The position numbers and the translations under genes were made by a program. Under the pieces are notes generated by a model. The model worked only from the letters and a program-made list of their open reading frames with translations, made no database searches and was not told the origin of the DNA. From Ridgeia piscesae (lineage: Eukaryota > Annelida > Polychaeta > Sabellida > Siboglinidae), in contig JAODUO010000626.1 in the NCBI GenBank assembly GCA_025642075.2, positions 124,001 to 188,000 on the forward strand: a DNA stretch of 64,000 bases, written 5' to 3'. Of this stretch, positions 11,413 through 22,869 are shown in pieces. Every line of letters begins with the position of its first letter. Within the stretch, counting starts at the first letter, position 1.

Positions 11413-12601
11413 CAGTCGCGCCTCGCTATAACGTGTGGTCCACGAAATGGAACCGCGTTATAAACGAGGTGCGTTATAGATTATATTCCGCCAGGGGCAC
11501 CACCACCCACAAAACACTACAACAGCAACCAAAGCCAATCTGCTGGTTGCGCGGTGTATGCGTGATTTATAAAACTAACTGAGATTGAAACCAACATAAA
11601 TATGTATTACGTTAAAATAATATACACTGTCGAATGTTGAACTGAGTAAATCTTGCGAATGGTGTACAGTTTTGAAATAAATTCAGAGCCAATGCGCCTT
11701 GTCTGGCGATGCAAACTGAGGTGGAGTGATAACACAGTATTGCCGTCGCGGTCTAAAATAACCTTGAATTCAGCAGCCGAAATGCACAAATGAATTAACA
11801 TGTTGCCGAAGTCGGTCAAATATTAATACTTATACTAATTGCGCTCACTATTGGCTTGATTTCATCTTTCAATCAATCCCAAAATATAAATTTAGATCGC
11901 ACACTTACCGTGCCGATTTATAATGCAATTCACGGTGGTTCGAGGCTACTGCGGTTCATACGCAGTTGACGAATGCGTATATTTGCGCACAAGTAAATGT
12001 TTTTTCGTAGACATAGTGAAGAAAACATAACATAACTGTTAGCCTGCCATTTCAGTATCATAATTATTGTTCGTCACCGCCCGATTCGTAAGCAATTTAA
12101 TTGCCATTTACAAGCTGGCGAAGGCGCCCGTTCGTGGAAGCCACAGCGAACGGGCAGGAGACAAACGCGATTGATATCGGTGCAAACAAACAGGGCTTTG
12201 TACAAAATTTACTGTGCCTAAAGTTAATTAAATGCAATCAAAGGAATTGGTAACGTTTTAAACAAACACTTAAGAAATTACCACACCAACTAAGTGCTGG
12301 TTACACAATAGATCGGTTTGAAAAACGATTGGATTGGTGCCGCGAAGCCGATGGCAGACGGCAGAGCAGAAGCCAGGGGCACAACAAACAACGAACTCGG
12401 CAACGCAGTTGTACTTCTGGGTTAAATTTCTTAGTATCATTAAATTGTTTCTAGATACACCTGTTCAAGACAAACATGAGGACTTCATAAATATAAGTGA
12501 CAGTTAATTACAGCGTTATTGTTAGCTGTAGGGCCCATTTTCTCCCTGGCGGCAGAAATTCGGGGTCCATGACCGACAGCGTTATAACCGATTCGCGACT
12601 G
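11413..12601. mobile_element. pogo/Tigger-like MITE, 1189 bp
   Basis: TA dinucleotides flank the element (11411-11412 and 12602-12603). The left end reads CAGTCGCGCCTCGCTATAAC and the right end, reversed, CAGTCGCGAATCGGTTATAA. Ends of this form and a TA duplication are typical of pogo/Tigger elements. No transposase frame is present. Confidence 0.8.
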
Positions 12602-12830
12602 TACAAATAATGCAGACCAGTGGGGCGAGAAACATGTTAACACTATCATCATATACCAACACTTTGACTTAGGCAGCATGACATGACAGTAGTTATTATG
12701 TAGATTTCTACCCAGGGGTCATTGTTCTATATAGAATACTGACCTGTGGGTAACCTTTCCCCCCGGGTCAATATTCTATATGACACCGGCACTATGCAAG
12801 ACTTCATTATTACGATGAGAGGAAGCTCAC

Positions 12831-12988
12831 CAGGCAGCGTCTCCCCGGCCTGGTAGACTGCATTCTTGTCATAGTCGACTGTCAGACTGACAGGCTTGAG
12901 GAAGTCAGCCTGGATACTGACGAGCAACTTGGGTCCTAGAAGTGTAGTTCGTCCAATGAATGCCTTTGCCTGGATCTCATAGACGCCC
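12831..12988 (-). CDS. SMCHD1: SMCHD1-like exon 23
   Basis: 52 codons between single split bases; acceptor TGTGTAG, donor GTGAGC. It contains 'GVYEIQAKAF', 'GPKLLVSIQADFLKPVSLTV' and 'DYDKNAVYQAGETLP'. 'KPV.L.V.YD+.A.+.AG' is an SMCHD1 landmark linking two Ig-like repeats. Confidence 0.94.
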
Positions 12989-12994
12989 CTACAC

Positions 12995-13480
12995 AACATG
13001 GTAAAGTTCACTTAGTTGCTGTTACAGGATCACATTTAGTTGCTTGATGTCACAGGATTGCATTCACCTATTCCCTTATTTTTTGACATGGGATCACATT
13101 CACTTATTTCTTGTCATCTGATCATATTAACTTTTTTGTCAGTGTATCACATCAACTTATTTCTTGTCAGGGGATCATTCCCTTATTTCATGTAAGGGGA
13201 TCGTTCACTTATTTCTTGTCAGTGGATTGTATAATTCTTGTCACCAAATAACATTGAAGTACTTATTGTCATTGAATAACATTAAATTCAGCTGATGTTT
13301 TTAGGGGAACATACTAATTACTTCAACACACAAGAAACATTCTCTTTCAATTACTGACATACTTTTTATCAAGAGATCAAACTGATTTCTTGTCACACAA
13401 TCATATTCACTTACAGCTTGTCATGGGTTAGGGTATTTGTTTCTTGCCAGACAATCACTCACTCACTTCTTTTCAGGTGA
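12995..13480. repeat. Degenerate repeat with 'cacttatttcttgtca' core
   Basis: The core recurs at irregular 30-50 base spacing with many substitutions. It looks like an old, decayed minisatellite filling the intron between exons 22 and 23. Confidence 0.6.
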
Positions 13481-13562
13481 TTGAATGAATTTATTTATAT
13501 TGTTAGTTACATCGCAAATACAGTGCATCATCATCACCATAATTTATTGTAAAATCACTTAC

Positions 13563-13642
13563 TTTTTGCCAGACACTGTAGGAACACCAAAGTTTGCGAG
13601 ACCATTCTTGTCTGTCTTTACTGGGACAGGTGGTGGAGTTAG
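13563..13642 (-). CDS. SMCHD1: SMCHD1-like exon 22
   Basis: 26 codons plus two bases of Lys; acceptor TTTTACAG, donor GTAAGT. It reads 'LTPPPVPVKTDKNGLANFGV' and ends 'PTVSGK'. 'KTD+.G.AN.GV' matches SMCHD1. The exon is short, but both splice sites are strong. Confidence 0.9.
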
Positions 13643-14137
13643 CTGTAAAACACACAACAAACTGACTGACCTGTGACAGTGAAACAACACCATGTCGCCA
13701 ACATATACATCCCACTGGTTCTCAAATGTTAAAAGCAAGCTAGGCCGCTAGGTTTTTAATTTTAGGTTTTTATTTAATATTATGTTCTATAAGAGTATAA
13801 TAATTTCTTGAAGGTTTGCTGCCTGCCAAATTGTGTTTGGTTACTTGATTAATCTCATAACAATGTTCACAATTTGAACGTTTCCACTGTACAACAAGTC
13901 AAAAAGGTAAACAAAACATAGCCTCAAAACAAGCTTTACTGGCAGTAATGCTGAGGCAAGTCAACTGGAATATCCTCTGATGGTCAACACAGCAGAGATG
14001 CCCTCTCCTCTGGGAAGGGAAATGGAAACATCTCCACACAGTTTTCTTTGTGTTGTCTTATTGGAGACTGAGATATTAGCATAGTCAGCATTACAAGCTA
14101 GTAGAAAGTGGTGTCTACTGGAGTGGTATTACTTTTC
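13643..14137. other. Intronic sequence upstream of exon 22
   Basis: No feature was recognised before the array starts. Confidence 0.4.
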
Positions 14138-15633
14138 CCATCAACACTGGAGTGAAGTGACTGGGAGCAGGGCTTTATACGACATCAACACTGGAGGGAA
14201 ATTTCTGGGAGCAGGGCTTTATGCTACATCAACATTGGAGGGAAGTGACTGGGAGCAGGGCTTTATACGACATCAACACTGGAGGGAAATTTCTGGGAGC
14301 AGGGCTTTATGCTACATCAACACCTGAGGGAAGTGACTGGGAGCAGTGCTTTATACGACAGCAACACTGGAGGGAAATTTCTGGGAGCAGGGCTTTATGC
14401 TACATCAACACTGGAGGGAAGTGACTGGGAGCAGGGCTTTATACGACATCAACACTGGAGGGAAATTTCTGGGAGCAGGGCTTTATGCTACATCAACATT
14501 GGAGGGAAGTGACTGGGAGCAGGGCTTTATACGACATCAACACTGGAGGGAAATTTCTGGGAGCAGGGCTTTATGCTACATCAACATTGGAGGGAAGTGA
14601 CTGGGAGCAGGGCTTTATACGACATCAACACTGGAGGGAAATTTCTGGGAGCAGGGCTTTATGCTACATCAACACCTGAGGGAAGTGACTGGGAGCAGTG
14701 CTTTATACGACATCAACACTGGAGGGAAATTTCTGGGAGCAGGGCTTTATGCTACATCAACACCTGAGGGAAGTGACTGGGAGCAGTGCTTTATACGACA
14801 GCAACACTGGAGGGAAATTTCTGGGAGCAGGGCTTTATGCTACATCAACACCTGAAGGAAGTGACTGGGAGCAGTGCTTTATACGACATCAACACTGGAG
14901 GGAAGTGACTGGGAGCAGTGCTTTATACGACATTAACACTGGAGGGAAATTTCTGGGAGCAGGGCTTTATGCTACATAAAACCTGAGGGAAGTGACTGGG
15001 AGCAGGGCTTTATACGACATCAACACTGGAGGGAAGTGACTGGGAGCAGGGCTTTATACGACATCAACACTGGAGGGAAATTTCTGGGAGCAGGGCTTTA
15101 TGCTACATAAAACCTGAGGGAAGTGACTGGGAGCAGGGCTTTATACGACATCAACACTGGAGGGAAGTGACTGGGAGCAGGGCTTTATGCTACATCAACA
15201 CTGGAAGGAAGTCTTAGGTCTTAGGTGATTACCTCCAAACAGCCCAAACTTGGGCTAACGCAGGAGTTGCTCTTCTGTAGAATTTGTGAGTCCACTACAG
15301 GTTACACATTTACCCCCTGTGTGGGATCTTTTACTTCCCCTGGCATAGACACCAGATAGAAGGGACCACCGGCTTTTAGTGTCTCTTCCGAAAGACACAG
15401 GCAAATGTGGGGTGAAGAAATTGCCTAAGTTTCGAAACGGCGGTAGGTGGGATTGAACCACCGTCCCCTCGATTGACAGTCCGGCGCTCTACCGCGCGAC
15501 CACCGCTCCCCACAAGTGACTGGCAGCAGGGCTTTATACGACATCAACACTGGAGGGAAGTGACTGGGAGCAGGGCTTTATGCAACATCAACACTGGAGG
15601 GAAGTGACTGGGAGGGGGCTTTATGCAAGATAA
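14138..15633. repeat. 44-bp minisatellite, higher-order 88-bp period
   Basis: Two alternating unit types ('ggaagtgactgggagcaggg' and 'ggaaatttctgggagcaggg') form an 88-bp higher-order repeat over most of the array. A SINE interrupts it at about 15215-15512. It does not copy the neighbouring exons. Confidence 0.95.
15215..15512 (-). mobile_element. tRNA-derived SINE inserted in the minisatellite
   Basis: On the minus strand the 5' head is tRNA-like. It has an A box 'TGGTCGCGCGGTAGAGCG', a seven-base loop CTGTCAA giving anticodon GTC, and a B box 'GGTGGTTCAATCCCAC'. A body of about 200 bases follows, ending in the palindromic 'GCCCAAGTTTGGGC' and 'TGTTTGGAGG'. Array units continue on both sides. 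A possible short duplication 'aagt' flanks it. The head resembles tRNA-Asp. Confidence 0.85.
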
Positions 15634-15894
15634 ACATTTTGCCAGTCACAATTTTTTTGGTTGATACTTGATACATGCATGTTACTGGCCATATTAAGAC
15701 CTCAAATAAACTACAAACACACCCATTTTCAAAGCATAACTGACAATATCTATGATTTTGCAAGAACTTTTTTCTCCTCATTTCCCTCCACCACATGTCC
15801 AGTGATATTTACACCCGTCGACAATGGGTTTTACCTATCCAAATGATAGGTGGACGGGTGTCTACATAAAGCTGACTGGAAGGACAGAGTAGGG

Positions 15895-15900
15895 ACTTGC
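15895..15900 (-). promoter_or_regulatory. Non-canonical GC 5' splice site
   Basis: The donor of exon 21 reads AAG|GCAAGT, the usual context of GC-AG introns. No GT nearby keeps the frame into exon 22. Confidence 0.8.
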
Positions 15901-16026
15901 CTTGATGCCCGCATCCCGGGTGAGCTGTACGCGCACGTTGGCCTCGGCCGTCGGGTTGCCCGCTTCATCCACCAGTTGCACCAACAGAGGCAGTGACAAC
16001 ACGGTGCCATTGTATACCACGACTGG
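15901..16026 (-). CDS. SMCHD1: SMCHD1-like exon 21 (GC donor)
   Basis: 42 codons, phase 0 at both ends; acceptor GTTTCAG, donor AAG|GCAAGT, a GC-AG intron. It contains 'PVVVYNGTVLSLPLLVQLVD' and 'VRVQLTRDAGIK'. The 'VQL.DE..NP' strand opens another Ig-like repeat. The first 25 or so bases and the acceptor are echoed in the array just upstream. Confidence 0.92.
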
Positions 16027-16370
16027 CTGAAACACAACAGTGGCACTGTATACTACGACCGGCTGAAACACAACAGTGGCACTGTATACTATGAATGGCT
16101 AAAATACAACAGTGGCACTGCATACTATGACCAGCTGAAACAACAGTGGCATTGTATACTATGAGCGGCTGAAACACAACAGTGGCATTGTATACTATGA
16201 CTGGCTGAGACACAACAGTGGCATTGTATACTATGACCGGCTGAAACACAACAGTGGCATTGTATACTATGACCGGCTGAAATACAACAGTGGCACATTA
16301 CACTAAAACCAGATGAAATAATAGTGACACTGTATATTATAACCAGCTGAAATACAACAGTAGCACACAA
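16016..16370. repeat. Minisatellite of about 36-39 bp spanning the exon 21 acceptor
   Basis: About 9-10 units. On the minus strand each contains 'GTGTTTCAG' followed by a diverged copy of the first 25 or so bases of exon 21, including 'GTATACAATG'. Degenerate units continue to about 16620. Confidence 0.9.
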
Positions 16371-16620
16371 TGAAACATAACAAGGTGTGACTGTGCGCTG
16401 GCCTGCTCAAACACAATATATTGCCACTGTTTACTGCCACTGGCTAAAGCACAACAGTGTCTGTGGCTGAAGCAACAATGATATGGTCATTATGAGCGAC
16501 TGCAACCTCAAACAATGACATTGTACATTAAAACCAGCTGAATCATAAACAGTGGTAGTACATACTACGACAACCTGACACACAATAGTGACACTATACA
16601 CAACAACCAGTTGAAACATG

Positions 16621-17209
16621 AGTCACCATTGAAAGAAAGTTAGAAAACTAGGCATTAATAAATAACGACACTGACAGAGCCCGACTTACAAACTGTTCAA
16701 CAAACAATGGCGTTGTAGCATTTACATTTGTCTGGGTGTTAAAAGTATCCGGGTGATGTTTCTGCATATGTGTGAGTCAGTCGTTGTCATTAGTTACCAT
16801 TAAGTACGTTAAAGCTTCCCACTGAATCTCATATTAAATACATCTTTAGTCTGATATATATACATCGGCCACTATGGTTTTGGGGCATGTTTTGATAGCA
16901 AGCACAATCACATGACTGCAGTGCACCATAATCAGTGACAGTGCTTTAAACAAACATCATATTTTAATGCACTGAACAAAATATTAAGCAACTCTTCCAG
17001 TAATCACCACAGGAGAGTTAACGAACAGCCCATGGTATTTATACCATAAATGCTTTGCATTCCCACTGCTCAATGATGACTTCACATTGATCACACATGC
17101 AGAAACGTCCCCCGGATAGTTTATAAGGCCCGGAAAAATGTAAGCGTGACAGCGTCACTGCATTCGTCAAATGCCATACACCCGGGAAGTGACCTGTGTT
17201 GGCTCTTAC
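16621..17209. other. Intronic sequence between exons 20 and 21
   Basis: Plain AT-rich intron; no array or mobile element was recognised. Confidence 0.45.
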
Positions 17210-17368
17210 CTGAGTGACGTCATAGTCACGCAGGTGTAGTGCTGTTGGGGGTCCCGCGACCATCTCCAGTCTCACATAGTCTGTCAGATTTTTCCAACTG
17301 ATCTTGAGTTCACGTGGTCCGAGTTGGCCCGCTTCGAACCGAATTCCCTCAATGTTGAAGCCTGATTT
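17210..17368 (-). CDS. SMCHD1: SMCHD1-like exon 20
   Basis: 53 codons, phase 0 at both ends if the first acceptor (CATCAG) is used; a second AG 7 bases in gives 50 codons. The donor is GTAAGA. It contains 'FNIEGIRFEAGQLGP', 'DYVRLEMVAGPPTALHL' and ends 'DYDVTQ'. 'I.GI+...G..G..E+...W...+DY+R+...+GPPA.L.L' is a clear SMCHD1 segment. Confidence 0.93.
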
Positions 17369-18059
17369 CTGATGAGTAAGCCAACTATTAGACAAGGCTC
17401 ATGGTGGACACTTAACTTAAAGGAAGCCAATTGTTACACTGGTTTTTATCTGGAAAGTATAATAAAACAAATGGGATATGTGTAATTGAAATGTATTTAT
17501 CTCTGTGCAAATAAACGTTACACTTTTAGGGCCATTACTACATAAACATGCACAATGATACAAACACAGTGAACAACATTTATGGTGACATTCACAATAC
17601 ATAAAGCACACATTTGTGTTACTGCTATTAATGATAATTATCTCAACAACATTTAATATATAGTGGTATAGTAGTACAGCTAATTTTAGTTTTTGTCTCT
17701 GTTAACAATGACAGTCATTGAACAAGTAATTAATTGTTTTTATAAATATCTTGTTTGTATAATAGTCTGATGTCACAAGAATGTCATTATGTTCGAGTGG
17801 TGTAAATATAAACTTTTCTTGGTAATTGCGACTAATTACTGCTAATCTGTTTCTAACACCATCTTTCCATTTCCAAATTGCATCCCAATCTGTCCATGGT
17901 AACTATGGTACCTTTCATGAAATATAGCTAATGCTTTGCTTAAACTATGAAGGCAGTTTCCTCAGTTTGAAGGTTTCAACCCCACATGTGTTTGGCAAGT
18001 CAGTACTTCTTAACAATTTATTATTACATGATTCACAGCACTGTGACACTTTCACTGAC
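17369..18059. other. Intron between exons 19 and 20
   Basis: No repeat or mobile element was recognised. It is one of the few introns free of arrays. Confidence 0.5.
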
Positions 18060-18140
18060 CTGACCCAACATGCGTACTGTCTCCTTGACAACAAGACCAT
18101 CTCCTGTGACAGACAGGTCCTTGAGGACCCCCTTCTCAAA
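18060..18140 (-). CDS. SMCHD1: SMCHD1-like exon 19
   Basis: 27 codons, phase 0 at both ends with donor CAG|GTCAGT; acceptor TTGCAG. It contains 'FEKGVLKDLSVTGDGL' and 'KETVRMLGQ'. 'L..LS+.G.GL' matches SMCHD1. A second possible donor (GTCAGG) lies 5 bases earlier and would remain compatible if the next exon used its later acceptor. Confidence 0.88.
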
Positions 18141-19030
18141 CTGCAACAATAACATACATGTTATTGAGCACTCCCTGTTCAAACAACAACACATAAGCTA
18201 TTGAGGACCCCCTTCTCAAACTACAACGCTCAAGTTATTGAAGACCCCCTTCTCAAACTACAACAACAACATACAAGTTATTGAGCACTCCCTGTTCAAA
18301 CAACAACACATAAGCTATTGAGGACCCCCTTCTCAAACTACAACAACAACATACAAGTTATTGAGTACCCCCTGCTCAAACAACAACACACAAGCTATTG
18401 GGGACCCCCTTCTCAAACTACAACAACACTCAAGCTATTGAAGACCCACTTCTCAAACTACAACAACACTCAAGCTATTGAAGACCCCCTTCTCAAACTA
18501 CCACAGCATACAAGTTATTGAGGACCCCCTTCTCAAACTACAACAACACTCAAGCTATTGAAGACTCCCTTCTCAAACTACAACAACACTCAAGCTATTG
18601 AAGACCCCCTTCTCAAACTACCACAACATACAAGTTATTGAGGACCCCCTTCTCAAACTACAACAACATACAAGTTATTGAGGACTCCCTTCTCAAACTA
18701 CAACACACAAGTTATTGAGGACCCCCTTCTCAAACTACCACAACATACAAGTTATTGAGGACCCCCTTCTCAAACTACAACAACACACAAGTTATTGAGG
18801 ACCCCCTTCTCAAACTACAACAACACACAAGTTATTGAGGACCCCCTTCTCAAACTACAATAACAACAAGTTATTGAGGACGCCCTTTTCAAACTACAAC
18901 ACACAAATTATTGAGGACTCCCTTCTCAAAGTACAACAACACACAAGCTATTGAAGACTGCCTTCTCAAAGTACAACAACACACAAGCTATTGAAGACTG
19001 CCTTCTCAAACTATGACAACATCCCACAAG
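18121..19030. repeat. 40-bp minisatellite spanning the exon 19 acceptor, about 22 copies
   Basis: On the minus strand each unit reads TTGTTGTAG followed by 'TTTGAGAAGGGGGTCCTCAA', identical to the first 20 bases of exon 19. The sequence then diverges from the exon. Units vary in length through (CAA)n changes. Confidence 0.96.
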
Positions 19031-19165
19031 CTATTTATGCAAATATATTATTTTGTTTTAATGACCTAATTGGACAAATTAGAACATTCTGAATAAGCCT
19101 ATTGAAACTTGCCATGCTACAATGAGCTAAGTGAGTTGTGTCAGTAGTTTTAAATCTGAACACAC

Positions 19166-19295
19166 CTTCTTGATCTCGTTGCCTGTAGCATCTTGTACGC
19201 TGACCTGGATGTCAGACCCCAGAGTCTCCCCTAGTCGCACTTGGTTACTGCCTGAACACCGACACTTCAACTGGGCCGGCTCTCCAGGCACAGGT
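19166..19295 (-). CDS. SMCHD1: SMCHD1-like exon 18
   Basis: One base completes Lys, then 43 codons ending in phase 0; acceptor TGTGTAG, donor GTGTGT. It begins 'PVPGEPAQLKC' and ends 'DIQVSVQDATGNEIKK'. 'P.P.EP..LKC' and 'I...D..GN.I' match SMCHD1. The first 18 bases plus acceptor are copied in the 77-bp array upstream. Confidence 0.94.
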
Positions 19296-19975
19296 CTACA
19301 CAGCAGGACAGAGTAAGACAAGAGCATGACAGAGGAGAGTAAGGCACAGAGTAAGGCTCTCCAGGCACAGGTCTACACAGCAGGACAGAGTAAGACAAGA
19401 GCATGACAGAGGAGAGTAAGGCACAGAGTAAGGCTCTCCAGGCACAGGTCTACACAGCAGGACAGAGTAAGACAAGAGCATGACAGAGGAGAGAAAGGCA
19501 CAGAGTAAGGCTCTCCAGGCACAGGTCTACACAGCAGGACAGAGTAAGACAAGAGCATGACAGAGGAGAGTAAGGCACAGAGTAAGGCTCTCCAGGCACA
19601 GGTCTACACAGCAGGACAGAGTAAGACAAGAGCATGACAGGAGAGTAAGGCACAGAGTAAGGCTCTCCAGGCACAGGTCTACACAGCAGGACAGAGTAAG
19701 ACAAGAGCATGACAGGAGAGTAAGGCACAGAGTAAGGCTCTCCAGGCACAGGTCTACACAGCACGACAGAGTAAGACAAGAGCATGACAGAGGAGAGTAA
19801 GGCACAGAGTAAGGCTCTCCAGGCACAGGTCTACACAGCAGGACAGAGTAAGACAAGAGCATGACAGAGGAGAGTAAGGCACAGAGTAAGGCTCTCCAGG
19901 CACAGGTCTACACAGCAGGACAGAGTAAGACAAGAGCATGACAGAGGAGAGTAAGGCACAGAGTAAGGCTCTCCA
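19278..19975. repeat. 77-bp minisatellite spanning the exon 18 acceptor, 9 copies
   Basis: Each unit contains 'ACCTGTGCCTGGAGAGCC' (minus strand), identical to the first 18 bases of exon 18, preceded by the acceptor CTGTGTAG. Two units lack 3 bp. Divergence between units is very low, so the array is young. Confidence 0.97.
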
Positions 19976-20099
19976 GGTACAAACTGAAACACAGAGTACG
20001 GACATCTGGTATAGACCTGGCAGTGTAAGACTCAGATTAAAACTCAGATTAACGCTACTGTAAGGCTCACCAACAAGCCAAGTATGTAAGACACACAGA

Positions 20100-20830
20100 A
20101 GGTCACCTAGCCATAACCTAGAGAGTAAGGCACAGCGTAAGGCTCACCAGGTATAGGCCAACAGAGTAAGACACAGAGTAAGACACACCAGGTATAGGCC
20201 AACAGAGTAAGACTCACCAGGTATAGGCCAACAGAGTAAGACTCACCAGGTATAGGCCAACAGAGTAAGACACAGAGTAAGACTCACCAGGTATAGGCCA
20301 ACAACGTAAGACTCACCAGGTATAGGCCAACAGAGTAAGACACAGAGTAAGACTCACCAGGTATAGGCCAACAGAGTAAGACACAGAGTAAGACTCACCA
20401 GGTACAGGCCAACAGAGTAAGACTCACCAGGTATAGGCCAACAGAGTAAGACTCACCAGGTATAGGCCAACAGAGTAAGACACAGAGTAAGACTCACCAG
20501 GTATAGGCCAACAGAGTAAGACTCACCAGGTATAGGCCAACAGAATAAGACTCACCAGGTATAGGCCAACAGAGTAAGACACAGAGTAAGACTCACCAGG
20601 TATAGGCCAACAGAGTAAGACACAGAGTAAGACTCACCAGGTACAGGCCAACAGAGTAAGACTCACCAGGTATAGGCCAACAGAGTAAGACTCACCAGGT
20701 ATAGGCCAACAGAGTAAGACACAGAGTAAGACTCACCAGGTATAGGCCAACAGAGTAAGACTCACCAGGTATAGGACAACAGAGTAAGACTCACCAGGTA
20801 TAGGCCAACAGAGTAAGACACAGAGTCAGG
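20100..20830. repeat. Minisatellite with 29-bp and 41-bp units
   Basis: Units share 'gactcaccaggtataggcca'. The longer form adds 'agacacagagta'. The minus strand carries CCTG|GTGAGT, a good donor-like sequence, in each unit. It lies in the same intron as the 77-bp array. Confidence 0.95.
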
Positions 20831-21212
20831 TTAACTGGCCAGATTGGCAATTATTCTCTTAGCTAGGTCTGCTTCTCCTAACAAATACTGTTTACTAGTT
20901 TCTGAAGACATGATTAATGAAATTATGATGGTAGCCAGATGACAAGAAATAGTGGAACTATATTTTTAAATGCTACATCAACACCAACAAATGACAGGAT
21001 GTGTGTGTATGGTGCCAAAGTGGACTGTCCACAGTACGCACTAGCAGGTTCTCTACACCACACTATGTACCTGGTGCACCACAAGTAGGAAAGGTTCCAG
21101 AGGGGAAAAGGCAGGACACCCCAGTCATTCTACATCCCATGACCATCATTTCACCGACATCATCCTCATTGCGCAGGGACACTGAGGATGATGATGATGA
21201 AAAAGAACTTAC
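20831..21212. other. Intronic sequence downstream of exon 17
   Basis: Includes a short (GAT)n run near 21185-21200. Nothing else was recognised. Confidence 0.4.
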
Positions 21213-21358
21213 TTGACATTGAATGAAAAGTCGATGCCGGAGCCGTCAGTGAGACTGATGTGACAGTATTTACTGTCTTGAAGAGTCGTCGGTGCTCTCA
21301 CGTCCGGCAGGCTGCCTGCCATCAGCAAGTCTTTAGACAACTTGGGTGTCCAGTTCAC
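21213..21358 (-). CDS. SMCHD1: SMCHD1-like exon 17
   Basis: 48 codons plus two bases of a Lys codon; acceptor GTTGTAG, donor GTAAGT. It begins 'VNWTPKLSKDLLMAGSLPDV' and contains 'YCHISLTDGSGIDFSFNV'. The block 'VNWTP...K..L..G.LPDV..PT...D..YC.+S' is among the best SMCHD1 matches in the window. Confidence 0.96.
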
Positions 21359-21559
21359 CTACAACAATGCACACAAGACACTCACTGACTTACACATAAT
21401 AGGAGAACTGCACAGGGAGGAGGTATGGCTCTTGCACAAACTACACCTTCAATCTGGAAAAGTTGGGGCAAAACTTCTTGGTGATGTGAACATTTATAAA
21501 TGTACTTGACTATATTTAGAGGGGCAGTGTAACATAGTGGAAGAACAGGACACTGGAGA

Positions 21560-22860
21560 TACTTGACAGTTGAAGTGAAAGACAATATAGGTGTAGGACA
21601 AATACAGAACAGGAAAGTGGCATTGTAGGATAGAGGCAGTAATGGAGTGGCAGACTGGCAGTGTAGGAGAGTGGCAATATAGAAGAGGGGCTGTGTAGGA
21701 CAGTGACAGTGTAGGACAGCAATGGTATAGGGAAAAAACAGTGTAGGACAGTGGCAGTGTAGGACAACAAGGATGTAGGGAAAAAACAGTGTAGGACAGT
21801 GACTGACAGCAAGGGTGTAGGGAAAAAACAGTGTAGGACAGTGACAGTGTAGGACAGCAAGGGTGTAGGGAAAAAACAGTGTAGGACAGTGACAGTGTAG
21901 GACAGCAAGGATGTAGGGAAAAAACAGTGTAGGACAGTGACTGACAGCAAGGGTGTAGGGAAAACAGTGTAGGACAGTGACAGTGTAGGACAGCAACGGT
22001 GTAGGGAAAAAACAGTGTATGACAGTGACAGTGACTGACAGCACCGGTGTAGGGAAAAAACAGTGTAGGACAGTGGCAGTGTAGGACAGCAACGGTGTAG
22101 GGAAAAACAGTGTAGGACAGTGGCAGTGACTGACAGCACCGGTGTAGGGAAAAAACAGTGTAGGACAGTGACAGTGACTGACAGCACCGGTGTAGGGAAA
22201 AAACAGTGTAGGACAGTGACAGTGACTGACAGCACCGGTGTAGGGAAAAAACAGTGTAGGACAGTGACAGTGACAGTGACTGACAGCACCGGTGTAGGGA
22301 AAAAACAGTGTAGGACAGTGACAGTGACAGTGACAGTGACAGTGACAGTGACAGTGACAGTGACAGTGACAGTGACAGTGACAGTGACAGTGACAGTGAC
22401 AGTGACAGTGACAGTGACAGTGACAGTGACTGACAGCACCGGTGTAGGGAAAAAACAGTGTAGGACAGTGACAGTGACTGACAGCACCGGTGTAGGGAAA
22501 AAACAGTGTAGGACAGTGACAGTGACTGACAGCACCGGTGTAGGGAAAAAACAGTGTAGGACAGTGACAGTGACAGTGACTGACAGCACCGGTGTAGGGA
22601 AAAAACAGTGTAGGACAGTGACAGTGACTGACAGCACCGGTGTAGGGAAAAAACAGTGTAGGACAGTGACAGTGACAGTGACTGACAGCACCGGTGTAGG
22701 GAAAAAACAGTGTAGGACAGTGACAGTGACTGACAGCACCGGTGTAGGGAAAAAACAGTGTAAGACAGTGACAGTGACTGACAGCACCGGTGTAGGGAAA
22801 AAACAGTGTAGGACAGTGGCAGTGCAAGACAGCAAGGACATAGGACAGAGGCAGTGTACT
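21560..22860. repeat. Minisatellite plus (ACAGTG)n microsatellite
   Basis: Units carry 'ggtgtagggaaaaaacagtg' and a variable number of ACAGTG hexamers. The hexamer expands to a pure run of about 115 bases near 22314-22430. The left third is more diverged. Long reading frames on both strands result from the period. Confidence 0.95.
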
Positions 22861-22869
22861 ACAGAGGCA

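Noticed and set aside
15436..15512. Functional tRNA-Asp gene
   Set aside because: The tRNA-like head continues directly into a SINE body whose 3' end recurs at 61676 and 63430, so it is a SINE head.
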